Assembly: GCA_030667885.1 (NCBI GenBank)
Contig: DAOUVA010000053.1
Span: forward strand, 1 to 13,504
Direction of reading: 5' to 3'
Length of the DNA: 13,504 nt
From: Phycisphaerae bacterium
GTDB lineage: Bacteria > Planctomycetota > Phycisphaerae > Sedimentisphaerales > Anaerobacaceae
Below are positions 6,204 to 13,504 of this stretch, piece after piece; positions within the stretch are counted from its first letter, which is position 1, and each line of letters starts with the position of its first letter. The notes beneath the pieces were generated by a model. The model did no database searches. It saw only the letters and a program-made list of their open reading frames with translations, and was not told where the DNA came from. A program made the position numbers and the translations under genes.

Positions 6204-7237
6204 TTAATATTCAACTCCTTGCCAAAGACCAGTGTCAATGCCCGATAATAAGTAAGCATAGCTTTTTCCACTTCTCCCTTAGCCTGATGAACCTGGCCTA
6301 ATTCAAATAAGGCCCTGCCGGATTTTGGGTTCAACCTTATAGCTTCGAGCAGAAGCTTTTCTGATTCTTCAAAATTGCCCATTTGTCGATTTGCCCAGCC
6401 GGTTATGAGCAGCAACTTTGATTTCTCGATATATCCTCTGGTCTGTACTCCCTCGAGTATTCCCAAAGCAGATTTACCCTGGCCGATCGTACACAAAAGG
6501 CTACCGATTTCCAGAGCCAGCTCAACAGAATTAGGGTCGAGTTCTCTGGCTTTTTTCATTTGAGTTATTGCAGATTCTATTCGTCCCTTCTCCTGCAGCA
6601 TCCTTGCCATTTGAAGGTGTCTTTTAACTCGTGCTGCAACTGTGGCATTTTTTACAGTTCTTACCCTGCCTGCTTCATTAGGGTCTATTTCTTGAGCTAT
6701 CCCCAGAGCCTGATTCAATCGGGCATGCACAACAGGAGCGAAATCATATCCATGGCCGGCTTTTACCCAAAGTACCGTATCGTTCGTATCTGAAATTATC
6801 ACTGTTGGCGTTGCGATTATGCCAAATTTCCCCCATAACTTGTATTCTGTATCCGCAACTAAGTGAACAACAACGCCAGGTTCATTTGGGTCTGGCTCGT
6901 TAGGTTCGGAACGAAAAACAGTTTGATTATTAGGGTCATTTACAGCAATGACAACGCTAAGGCGTTTTGCCTGACCTGTCAGTTTGGTTATGATTCCTTT
7001 AATATCTGTTGCTGCCCGGGTCGAATTCTCCTGCCTGGAGGATAAGAACACCGCCATCAGAACTTTCCCGTTACCGTGTTTGTAATCGAAGAGATTACCA
7101 AAGACGTCAGATGCGGAGAACTCGGGCATTTGATTGCCAATGCTGATTCTGCGGCTGGAGCATTTTGCTGTCGGAACCGGCAGAAACCAACAGATAGTAA
7201 TAATAGAAATAACAAATATTGCTTTTTTACACTTCAT
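6200..7237 (-). CDS. Exported thioredoxin-fold protein without CXXC, fused to TPR repeats
   Basis: About 345 residues. An N-terminal hydrophobic signal (residues about 6-25) is followed by a TlpA/AhpC-like thioredoxin fold (about 33-175), then three to four TPR repeats (about 204-338; for example LEAIRLNPKSGRALFELGQV). The fold is recognisable from MPEFSASDVFG, VLMAVFL, and ATPTVII with the cis-Pro (Pro144). Where a WCxxC active site belongs, the chain reads FLSSRQENSTRA, with no cysteine, so it should not do disulfide exchange. A Pro-Asn-Glu-rich linker-like insert sits at about 111-121. TPRs bind peptides; in System I the CcmI/NrfG TPR parts bind apocytochromes, so a chaperone for the neighbouring multiheme proteins is a reasonable guess. 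Start: ATG 7237 is preferred over the in-frame TTG 7246; neither has a strong ribosome binding site. Confidence 0.8.
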   Translation of the reverse strand: MKCKKAIFVISIITICWFLPVPTAKCSSRRISIGNQMPEFSASDVFGNLFDYKHGNGKVLMAVFLSSRQENSTRAATDIKGIITKLTGQAKRLSVVIAVNDPNNQTVFRSEPNEPDPNEPGVVVHLVADTEYKLWGKFGIIATPTVIISDTNDTVLWVKAGHGYDFAPVVHARLNQALGIAQEIDPNEAGRVRTVKNATVAARVKRHLQMARMLQEKGRIESAITQMKKARELDPNSVELALEIGSLLCTIGQGKSALGILEGVQTRGYIEKSKLLLITGWANRQMGNFEESEKLLLEAIRLNPKSGRALFELGQVHQAKGEVEKAMLTYYRALTLVFGKELNIK

Positions 7238-7260
7238 TATCGTCAAATTTCAACGGCTTT

Positions 7261-8634
7261 CTATGTGCCGGATGTCTGTTGTGTGGGGTTTGCCGCTTGC
7301 GGAGCTGGATAATCCACGGCTTTTTCTCTGTCATAATCCTTGGGCAAATGACAACCGGATATGCAATTCCCGCCCGTTGTTGTCTTCGTGAAGCCAACCG
7401 GCAGCTCCCACATCCCATACGGTACACTCTCGCGAATCTGTTTTGGAAGGTCGCTTGCATGTGTTTGATGACATGCTCGGCACGTGCGTCCGCGGCGCTC
7501 CTTGTTCACGTGTAAAAAGTGTAAATTCGTGCTCCCGTTTCTAAAATCGGTAAGATTATTTGTCTCTGGAGTCCATACAAGGTCTTTTGGGTGGCAACCG
7601 AAACAAAGCTCGTAGTTCTTTTCTGAAAACGGAGCGTAAAATATTGGAGGATATTCTTTTGCCAGGAGTCTGAAATATTTGCCTCCGTGGGTGACATGAC
7701 ATCCACTGCAATCATTGTCCTTGACGGGACCGTGAAGGAATTTCTTGTCTTTGATCTGATCTGTGAAAGCAGGAAGAGTTTCATCTTTTGTTATTTCCTG
7801 GGGCTTATCATGGCAGGTTATGCAAATCGTAGCGGGCTCGCTTTTCAGTATAAATTTAACCGATGAGGCATGTGGAGTATGACATGTCAGACAACCGTCT
7901 ATTTCAGAGACAACGCTATGCTGATACATGGAGTTTTCAGCAGTATTCTGTATGTCCTTATGGCAAGTGTAGCAAAGGTAGGGCGCGAAGTCTTTAATCA
8001 TCTTTGCGTTACTGGCGCCATGAGGATTATGACAGCCGATGCAGTCGTTTTTCGCCGGTTCGTGGACAAACTCATATTTCGATAATTCATCTTGCGTTAC
8101 AATATGGCAGGAGAAACAAAGCTCAGAGTGTTCGGCAACCAATAAACTTTTATGGTCTGCGCTGTGAGATTCGTGGCAGACTGTACATTCACCAATCGCT
8201 GTTGGCCCGTGTAGATATTGAAATCCTTCGGTAATTTTGTGGCATTTGTTGCACGTAGCGGCGATGGTTTTTTCCGGAAGCCGGAATTTGTTATCACTGC
8301 TGTGAGGATCGTGGCATTGCATACAGTCACCCGTCTTCAGGGGTTCATGAACAACCTTTTTGCCTGTTTGTTCCAAATGACAATATTCGCAGAGGTCCCT
8401 GCCTTTCCGCACAAATTCATAGGTATGTTCTTCCGGTTTCAAGGGTTTGTGGCATGCATTACAGTCACCAAGGCCGACTGGTGCGTGTACGAAGGTTTTT
8501 TTGCCGTAGTCGGCATGACATTCTCCTGTAACGCATGTTTGTTGCGGTGTAGTTGGTTTTTCTACTGCAAGCCCGCTGGAAACTAATAAACAGATCAACA
8601 CGACAACTAACTTGTTACCAAATTTATTTAACAT
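7261..8634 (-). CDS. Secreted multiheme cytochrome c, up to 15 hemes, tandem doubled-CXXCH modules
   Basis: 457 residues with a signal peptide (about 1-23, LVVVLICLLVSSGLA) and no other membrane segment. It holds 13 CXXCH motifs plus CVTGECH (CX4CH, residue 34) and CISGCH (CX3CH, residue 424), giving 15 possible c-type hemes. The chain repeats a unit of about 35-45 residues: aromatic-x-His-x-Pro ... Asp-Cys-x-x-Cys-His-x-x-His ... Leu-Cys-x-x-Cys-His. About seven copies occur, typical of the doubled-CXXCH/cytochrome c3-like family, in which the extra histidines act as distal ligands. Role: a periplasmic or outer-surface electron wire. There is no CXXCK, so it is not an NrfA-type nitrite reductase. 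ATG 8634 is chosen because it begins the signal peptide and has GGTGGTGAAG upstream; the frame extends to GTG 8691 without a signal. Confidence 0.92.
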   Translation of the reverse strand: MLNKFGNKLVVVLICLLVSSGLAVEKPTTPQQTCVTGECHADYGKKTFVHAPVGLGDCNACHKPLKPEEHTYEFVRKGRDLCEYCHLEQTGKKVVHEPLKTGDCMQCHDPHSSDNKFRLPEKTIAATCNKCHKITEGFQYLHGPTAIGECTVCHESHSADHKSLLVAEHSELCFSCHIVTQDELSKYEFVHEPAKNDCIGCHNPHGASNAKMIKDFAPYLCYTCHKDIQNTAENSMYQHSVVSEIDGCLTCHTPHASSVKFILKSEPATICITCHDKPQEITKDETLPAFTDQIKDKKFLHGPVKDNDCSGCHVTHGGKYFRLLAKEYPPIFYAPFSEKNYELCFGCHPKDLVWTPETNNLTDFRNGSTNLHFLHVNKERRGRTCRACHQTHASDLPKQIRESVPYGMWELPVGFTKTTTGGNCISGCHLPKDYDREKAVDYPAPQAANPTQQTSGT

Positions 8635-8783
8635 TGCTTCACCACCCAATCTTTTTTGTAAATTCACGTTGAAGCGGCATCGTGACGCCACACATCAGTG
8701 CCGAAGACTGGACAAAAAAGCCTCCGAAATAGTATCTGTTGTTTTTCATATATATTACGCTTTCCGACTCTCATAAATTCATC

Positions 8784-9959
8784 TTAATTCGCTGCTTTGG
8801 AACTCGCTGCTTCCCGCCTGTAAAGAAGGACCATTGTCCCGGAATCGGACTTATGATGGTTTGACTTGTTAAGTTCCAAAACTAACTGTTTCCTGGTTTT
8901 GTTTTCCTCAATGCTTGCGATAATAGCCGGAGCGAGCAGCTCTTCGGAGCCCTTCTTCCATGTTTTGTTAATATGCGCACTGTTGGAAAAATCCTCAATA
9001 CTGAAAGTGTATGTTTTCTGAGCAAAAGGATATTCAATTTTTAGCTTGGCTTTTTCGGCATGTTTTTTGCCATCCTTGGAATAAAACAACCATGGTTCGG
9101 AGCCTTGTGCTGCCACAAAAACATAATTGCCCGGCGTGGTTCCTATATCAAAATCGGTGAACTGAACACGAAGCGGAAGATCCTTTTTCATATGTGGAGA
9201 TGAGGGAAACTTCGACCAAAGCCACTGTTCATAATTATCATTGCCGTTATCAAGATTAATCTTAACCGCAGGATTGACAGGTTTGTTTGACATGTTGGTC
9301 ACTTTTTTTGTTGTAGTATCGATCGAATAATGCGGCAAATATTCCAGAATCTTCAGTTTATAATCGCTGGTGGGTAAGGTTATCGTATCTCCTGTATTAG
9401 CGACATATTCAAGAGGCTTATTTGGGTCATTGCCCCAGACCGATAGAATACCGATTGACTTGCTGGAGGTTAGTTCTCGCATGATCTTTTCGATTCCTTC
9501 GGAACTGTGGAGTTTGACGATTTTAATACCTCCGATTTGTGACGACATTGACTGTTTGGCTGGATCTGCTGAACTCAGCCAGATATCCTGATTGAGGTTT
9601 TCGCCCTTGGCCTTTATTTGCACCACTGCCCCTCCTTTAGGATCTTCTACTATGGATGTCTCCCACTTTAGATCAGGTAAATACTGCATAAGCCGAATCT
9701 TAATTGGTAAGCCCATCAAAGGTAGAACATTATCAAGTATGGTTGCCTTGTTCTCGTTGGGGACTTTTACCGGAAAACGCATCATAGATCCGTCCATGCC
9801 TGACTGGACCACCATCTCCCATGGCCCGCTTAACATTTCCTGCTTCATTGCAGGTGAATAACCGTAAGCTATGCTCGAAAATACTGAGAATCCTGCAATC
9901 ACAAGGATAATAATATTGATAACACTTAAATATGCTCTTGATTTAATAATATTTTTCAT
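8784..9959 (-). CDS. Exported protein with internal duplication between two multiheme cytochromes, possibly ResB-like
   Basis: 391 residues with an N-terminal signal or anchor (about 10-33), no cysteine and no heme motif. Two related beta-rich segments are visible: residues about 84-130 (LPIKIRLMQYLPDLKWET...AVVQIKAKG...DIWLSS) and about 199-265 (DYKLKILEYLPHYSID...NPAVKINLDN...QWLWSK). The second resembles, from memory, the periplasmic ResB pattern 'ikv.ey.Pdf.id...n.s..p.NPAv.v.l', so a ResB-like or heme-protein-binding beta fold is suggested but not shown. The start is close to the preceding cytochrome stop (8 nt), and the 12-heme gene precedes it, so an operon and perhaps a complex are likely. 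It could instead be a structural partner of the cytochromes without catalytic role. Confidence 0.75.
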   Translation of the reverse strand: MKNIIKSRAYLSVINIIILVIAGFSVFSSIAYGYSPAMKQEMLSGPWEMVVQSGMDGSMMRFPVKVPNENKATILDNVLPLMGLPIKIRLMQYLPDLKWETSIVEDPKGGAVVQIKAKGENLNQDIWLSSADPAKQSMSSQIGGIKIVKLHSSEGIEKIMRELTSSKSIGILSVWGNDPNKPLEYVANTGDTITLPTSDYKLKILEYLPHYSIDTTTKKVTNMSNKPVNPAVKINLDNGNDNYEQWLWSKFPSSPHMKKDLPLRVQFTDFDIGTTPGNYVFVAAQGSEPWLFYSKDGKKHAEKAKLKIEYPFAQKTYTFSIEDFSNSAHINKTWKKGSEELLAPAIIASIEENKTRKQLVLELNKSNHHKSDSGTMVLLYRREAASSKAAN

Positions 9960-9967
9960 AATAGGTC

Positions 9968-11371
9968 CTATTGTGCCTCACTAATTATTTCATTCGCTTT
10001 AAGCAGTATTGCTTCAGTGTATTTGAAATTGTGAACACCCCAACTGCCGTCAGCTTCTACCGAATCTACAAGTTCTTTTGCCTGTGTTATCTTCTCTGTT
10101 GATTCTTTGGCTTTCTTTTCATTGGCTTCATAATTTAAGCTGTTCAGCATTTTTTCCAGCCTGTTGTTGACCTGGCCGTGTAATTTTTTAATTTTATCCT
10201 GCCAAAATGGAATATATTGCTGCCCGGATCCCGGCTCATGGCAATTGTCGCATGCTCGAGGTACAGCTTTGGCGACTTTTCCAAAGCTGTCTATAGCCCC
10301 GGGTTTTTTTTGGGCCTGCTCGATGTGACATCCGGTACATTCCACGTGCGTAAGAAACATGGGACTGAGAACTCGATCTGCCTGTGTATCCTGCATTGGA
10401 TGTTGGGTTGCGTAAATGGTGCGTTGGACCTGATGGGTGTCGCTGTGACACATCTGGCAATCAAGCATATCTGAAACCGATGTTACCTCTTTCTGGCCGT
10501 GTAAGATTTTTCCATGGCATGCAAAGCACTCAACTTTATGGCCATTAGTATGGGCTTTATGAAGTTCTACACTGTCATATTGATGTTCTTTAGCCTGAGA
10601 TACCTGCTTGTCAGCCAGGAGAATCTTCTCGGCATCGGTGAAGTTGTGACAGTTAAGGCATACTTTGTCGTCTATTTCGCTCGTCTTCTGTATTTCCTTC
10701 TTGTGGCAGGAATCTTCACAGCTTGCTTTGTAGGAAACAAACTCAGAATGGTTAATTGAAACCAGCCCTCGCTGAATAACCTTATTTGGCACTTCATGGC
10801 AGCTTGTACAGCTTGTCTGGACAAGCTGCTTGTCGGTCTCGATGTTTCTGAGGAAATGGCAGGTGAAACAGACATCTTTGTTGACGCTGAAATGTTCATT
10901 ACCCTCAAAGTGGCTGTGACAAGTACCGCACGTGATATTTATTCCATCGATCTCTTTTTTAATATGATTCCTGTGGGTGAATTTGACACCGTTGAAGTCG
11001 ATATCCTTTGTCAGCAGTTCTTCTGTACCGTGACATTCCGACCTCAGACAGGATTCTTCTAAAATTGTGGCGCTTGGTTTTGTACCTACTCTTCCGACTA
11101 TGCAATCGATCGCCTGAGACAGGCCGTTTATCTTGCCCTTGACGTGACCCATAAATCCGGGCTGGAGATGACACTCAAGGCAATTCACCTCACTGTGGGT
11201 CGATGTCTTCCAGTTGTCATAATAGTTGTTCATTATGTGACAGGAATTGCAAAATCCCGGCTGCTCGGACACTACGATTGCACCTGAAGCAGCCACCATA
11301 ACTGCCGCGCCTAAAAATAATATTTTCACTTTCCAGTTTAGCTGTTTAATTTTGCTTATTAACCACTTCAT
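9968..11371 (-). CDS. Membrane-anchored NapC/NirT-type multiheme cytochrome c, up to 12 hemes
   Basis: 467 residues. A cytoplasmic basic start is followed by one helix (about 16-35) and then EQPGFCNSCHIM...YYDNWKTSTHSEVNCLECH, the N-terminal pattern of NapC/NirT/NrfH quinol-oxidising cytochromes. There are 10 CXXCH motifs plus CLRSECH (CX4CH, residue 108) and CEDSCH (CX3CH, residue 218), giving 12 possible hemes; NapC and NrfH have only 4. Residues about 390-467 are helical, ending DGSWGVHNFKYTEAILLKA, a C-terminal pattern shared by several long multiheme cytochromes. Likely role: draws electrons from menaquinol and hands them to periplasmic carriers. The upstream histidine kinase gene ends 62 nt away. 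The start has only a weak AAGGCG upstream. Confidence 0.9.
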   Translation of the reverse strand: MKWLISKIKQLNWKVKILFLGAAVMVAASGAIVVSEQPGFCNSCHIMNNYYDNWKTSTHSEVNCLECHLQPGFMGHVKGKINGLSQAIDCIVGRVGTKPSATILEESCLRSECHGTEELLTKDIDFNGVKFTHRNHIKKEIDGINITCGTCHSHFEGNEHFSVNKDVCFTCHFLRNIETDKQLVQTSCTSCHEVPNKVIQRGLVSINHSEFVSYKASCEDSCHKKEIQKTSEIDDKVCLNCHNFTDAEKILLADKQVSQAKEHQYDSVELHKAHTNGHKVECFACHGKILHGQKEVTSVSDMLDCQMCHSDTHQVQRTIYATQHPMQDTQADRVLSPMFLTHVECTGCHIEQAQKKPGAIDSFGKVAKAVPRACDNCHEPGSGQQYIPFWQDKIKKLHGQVNNRLEKMLNSLNYEANEKKAKESTEKITQAKELVDSVEADGSWGVHNFKYTEAILLKANEIISEAQ

Positions 11372-11433
11372 TCTTAAGTATTTCGCCTTAATCTTTGTTG
11401 TTCATAAAAAGTTTTTGAGCAAATCGGTCTTTT

Positions 11434-12783
11434 TTACGTAGTTTGGGATTGCCGAGAACCTTTTGGTAATGTAATCCAAAACTTGGTCCCGGTATCCTCT
11501 ATACTGTCAATCCATATTTTCCCGCCATGTCTTTCCACTATATATTTTGCTATCGATAGTCCCAGGCCGGTACCGTCTTTTTGAAATTTTCGGGCGTTAC
11601 TTCCTCTGAAGAACTCGTCAAATACATCGTCAAGTTCATCTGCAGGTATCCCGATTCCTGTATCTGCGATTTCGATGACTACGCAATCCATTCCGTTTTT
11701 TGCACCTATTGTGACCGTACCTTTTTCCGGCGTATATCTTATTGCGTTAAGCAGTAAGTTTGTGAACACTTCTTCGATGGAAAATTGGTTGCCGGAGATT
11801 GTATCTACCGACGGCTCGACGTCACAATTTAGTGTTATCGATTTATCTTCCGCTTTTGTTCTGACAGCGACAACTGCGTTGCGTACGGTATCTCTCAAGG
11901 GGAAGACATCTATTTCCAGTTTATCGTTCAGTCGCATTTGTGTTAGCTTCAGCAGTGTCTTTACGAAGTTGGTAAGTTTGATGGTTCGCACGTGTGCACG
12001 GTTGATAAACTCCATCGGCTTATCGTCAAGTGGCCCGACAACTTTATTCACTACCATACCCAGGCAGCTCTGTATTGTTGCCAGATGCGATTTTATATCG
12101 TGAGTTACACGTAGAACGTATTCGTCCTTTATTTGGTCTTTGCTCTGGAGTAATATATTTGCCTGCATGTAGGCTCGCTCGGTCCGCTTGAGTCTCACAG
12201 AAATGTAGCTGGCCATATATACGGCTAAATATATCGCGGTTGCGAAAACAAAAAAAGTTCCGAGAATGTAAAGTTTGTTTCTATGCAAACAATTTGGCAC
12301 GAATCCTCTCAAGCAATAGTGTGGTATAAGTTGTAGATATTCGAGCAGGACAAGCAGGCCGAAGACTAAAACGGCAAACGTAGCCTGTAAATAACTATCC
12401 CATACGGAAAGTAAAATGCTTGCAATTATCATATGAAATATGAAGTAAAAAACAAACGGATTTTCTATCCCGCCTGAAAAATGCAGCAGGACGGTTAGAA
12501 TGAGCAGGTCTGTAGATATCTGGACGTTAATTATTTTCTTTACTGCTACATGCGATACTTCATTACCTCTTTTTGTAAAATGGTTTAACAGCAGCAGGAC
12601 CGTCAGGTTATACAGAGCAAGAAGGATTGCGATACTGTAGAGAGCAGCGTCCTGTAATTCTATTTCCAAAAAGTTGCTGGAAACATAGATTGCTGCGCCG
12701 ACACATACTATGGCTATCCACCTTAGCTTGATCAGCCAGTAAGCCCTCTTGAGAAGTCTGATATTTTCAGATACCGGTTCCAT
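11434..12783 (-). CDS. Membrane sensor histidine kinase with RegB-like GGxxNPF motif
   Basis: 449 residues from the chosen ATG. About six N-terminal helices (about 18-195) include SGGIENPF, matching the GGxxNPF heptapeptide that binds quinone in RegB/PrrB. Next come a short coiled segment (about 197-222), H-box THDIKSHL (His228), N-box TNLLLNAIRYTP (Asn346), G1 DTGIGIP (374-380), F-box FDEFF and G2 GTGLGLSI (404-411), all intact. Cys240 lies near the phospho-acceptor; its role is unknown. Expected: senses membrane redox state and phosphorylates the adjacent receiver. ATG 12783 lies 17 nt inside the regulator gene with AAGGTTGAG before it. A longer in-frame start at 12831 would overlap more and gives a cysteine-rich, implausible extension. 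Confidence 0.9.
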   Translation of the reverse strand: MEPVSENIRLLKRAYWLIKLRWIAIVCVGAAIYVSSNFLEIELQDAALYSIAILLALYNLTVLLLLNHFTKRGNEVSHVAVKKIINVQISTDLLILTVLLHFSGGIENPFVFYFIFHMIIASILLSVWDSYLQATFAVLVFGLLVLLEYLQLIPHYCLRGFVPNCLHRNKLYILGTFFVFATAIYLAVYMASYISVRLKRTERAYMQANILLQSKDQIKDEYVLRVTHDIKSHLATIQSCLGMVVNKVVGPLDDKPMEFINRAHVRTIKLTNFVKTLLKLTQMRLNDKLEIDVFPLRDTVRNAVVAVRTKAEDKSITLNCDVEPSVDTISGNQFSIEEVFTNLLLNAIRYTPEKGTVTIGAKNGMDCVVIEIADTGIGIPADELDDVFDEFFRGSNARKFQKDGTGLGLSIAKYIVERHGGKIWIDSIEDTGTKFWITLPKGSRQSQTT

Positions 12784-13183
12784 TCTCAACCTTGTTTGAC
12801 AGAAGTTTTTTGACCTCGGACAGTAGAACATCAGGTTCTACGGGCTTGTCCAGGAATACATCGACCGGCAGCCATGTAGGGTCTCCGGCGGTGGATTTGA
12901 AACCTATGCCGGTCCTGTTATCAACTGCTGTCAGCATAAGAATAGGCATATTATTGAACTGAGGATCTTTCTTCAATTGTCTGGACATTTCAAAGCCGTC
13001 CTGCCAGGCATTCATCATAACATCCAGTATGGCTAAATCCGGTTTTTCAGCCCTGATTTTTTCCATACCTTCTATTTTGTTGCCGGCTGTGACCACGGTG
13101 TACTGCTCCCTTTCCAAAATGGTCTTAACTACGTCGATATAATCCGGGTCATCGTCCACAATCATAATCTTTGCATTTGCCAT
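12767..13183 (-). CDS. Stand-alone receiver-domain response regulator
   Basis: 138 residues consisting only of a receiver domain. Acidic pocket VDDD (residues 9-12), phospho-acceptor Asp54 (LDVMM), switch Thr in LMLTAVDN and Lys in LDKPV are all present. A loop DPTWLPVDVFLDKPV is typical of a group of short regulators found in anaerobes. With no DNA-binding or enzymatic output domain, it must act by binding another protein or as a phosphate relay. It shares 17 nt with the kinase gene downstream, so the two are a translationally coupled pair. A 110-nt spacer separates it from nqrF; GAG 7 nt before ATG is a weak ribosome binding site. Confidence 0.93.
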   Translation of the reverse strand: MANAKIMIVDDDPDYIDVVKTILEREQYTVVTAGNKIEGMEKIRAEKPDLAILDVMMNAWQDGFEMSRQLKKDPQFNNMPILMLTAVDNRTGIGFKSTAGDPTWLPVDVFLDKPVEPDVLLSEVKKLLSNKVENGTGI

Positions 13184-13274
13184 AATTAATCTCGCAAAAA
13201 AACGCCTTGGGATTGTTGTAGCCTTTCTTGTTACTTCCTATATTTTTATAAATCTTATTTCAGGTTTATTTGCC

Positions 13275-13287
13275 TTCGGTTCGGTGA
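13275..13287 (-). promoter_or_regulatory. Shared upstream motif, copy 2 (between nqrF and the response regulator)
   Basis: The minus strand reads TCACCGAACCGAA, starting a few bases after the nqrF stop and about 92-104 nt before the response regulator start. It differs at one base from the copy before ccmE at 6072-6084. AT-rich DNA (ATTTATAAAAATATAGG) follows at 13256-13240 and could hold a promoter, but no clear -35 box is seen. No terminator hairpin for nqrF is visible in this spacer, so the regulator may also be read through from nqrF. Confidence 0.3.
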
Positions 13288-13293
13288 TTATCA

Positions 13294-13504
13294 TTAGAAT
13301 TCGTCGTAGAAGATATCGTCTGGACTAATGCCTTTTTCCTTAAGCACTCTTGTAACGGCCTCAATCATCATTGGCGGTCCGCACAGAAACGCCTGCCGCC
13401 GGATGTCTGGCTCCAGGTGCTTATCAGCGGACAGGTGAATGAAGCCTGTCTCTCCATCCCATTTCTCGTCTTCACCGAGTTTATCCGAAAGAGCGTAGAT
13501 CACA
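13294..13504 (-). CDS. nqrF: Na+-translocating NADH:quinone reductase subunit F, C-terminal part
   Basis: Only the last 69-70 residues are in the window; the gene continues beyond 13504. The visible part is the end of the NADH-binding half of the FNR-like domain: GETGFIHLSADKHL, then AFLCGPPMMIEAV, then the short helix and terminal DDIFYDEF. The LCGPPMM motif with a Cys, followed by ~25 residues to a terminal acidic-aromatic tail, matches NqrF, the NADH-oxidising FAD/2Fe-2S subunit of Na+-NQR. The first codon in view is GTG in mid-gene, not a start. Related oxygenase reductases share the motif, but the tail and the 'GxTGFIH' segment favour NqrF. It is followed by the regulator pair on the same strand. 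Confidence 0.82.
   Translation of the reverse strand, partial: VIYALSDKLGEDEKWDGETGFIHLSADKHLEPDIRRQAFLCGPPMMIEAVTRVLKEKGISPDDIFYDEF

Noticed and set aside
7261..8691. Longer start (GTG at 8691) for the 15-heme cytochrome
   Set aside because: The added 19 residues hide the signal peptide. ATG 8634 begins the signal and has a ribosome binding site.
8668..8699. CGGCA...TGCCG inverted repeat in the spacer before the 15-heme gene
   Set aside because: The arms are only 5 bp with a poor inner stem and no T-run after it, so a terminator or attenuator is not supported.
7261..11371. Possibility that one of the multiheme proteins is the nitrite reductase NrfA or a hydroxylamine oxidoreductase
   Set aside because: No CXXCK motif and no crosslinking-tyrosine pattern could be seen; the modules fit electron carriers.
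12784..12831. Longer start of the histidine kinase at 12831
   Set aside because: It would overlap the regulator by 65 nt and add a cysteine-rich extension. ATG 12783 has a better upstream sequence.
1..13504. CRISPR arrays, tRNA, rRNA, insertion sequences or phage genes
   Set aside because: No regularly spaced repeats, tRNA-like cloverleaf sequences, transposase motifs or terminal inverted repeats were seen on reading.

Overview
The window looks like chromosomal DNA from an anaerobic or facultatively anaerobic Gram-negative bacterium, most likely a planctomycete of the Phycisphaerae/Sedimentisphaerales type. This is inferred from moderate GC, low-complexity Asp-Pro-Asn-Glu-Pro stretches in secreted proteins, an NqrF-type neighbour and a variant (CxxxY) cytochrome c maturation system. 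No rRNA, tRNA or marker gene fixes the taxonomy. All confident genes lie on the minus strand, so transcription runs from high to low coordinates.

Upstream end (13504 to about 11430): the C-terminus of a Na+-translocating NADH:quinone reductase subunit F (nqrF). A 110-nt gap follows, then a stand-alone receiver-domain response regulator translationally overlapped by a membrane histidine kinase. The kinase carries a GGxxNPF motif like the quinone-sensing segment of RegB/PrrB.

Middle (about 11370 to 6105): a NapC/NirT-anchored cytochrome with 12 possible c-heme sites; an exported protein with no cysteines and an internal duplication (tentatively ResB-like); a soluble secreted cytochrome with 15 possible c-heme sites in tandem modules; and an exported thioredoxin-fold protein that has lost the CXXC and is fused to TPR repeats. 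A doubtful 32-codon ORF overlaps the end of the last gene.

Downstream end (5962 to 139): a cytochrome c maturation operon, ccmE-ccmF-(32-aa membrane peptide)-(326-aa anchored periplasmic protein)-ccmA-ccmB-ccmC-ccmD. CcmE attaches heme through CxxxY rather than HxxxY, and no CcmG, CcmH or CcmI is seen. This matches the variant 'System I*' of archaea and some bacteria. CcmC has an eroded WWD signature, while CcmF keeps its WWD motif and four key histidines.

Working model (inference): quinone redox state is sensed by the kinase. The NapC-like cytochrome takes electrons from the quinol pool fed by Na+-NQR and passes them through the ResB-like partner and the 15-heme wire to an acceptor not encoded here. 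The adjacent System I* operon attaches the roughly 27 hemes. A 13-nt motif with one mismatch, TCACCGAACCRAA on the minus strand, lies about 90-120 nt upstream of both the response regulator and ccmE and may co-regulate the two units.
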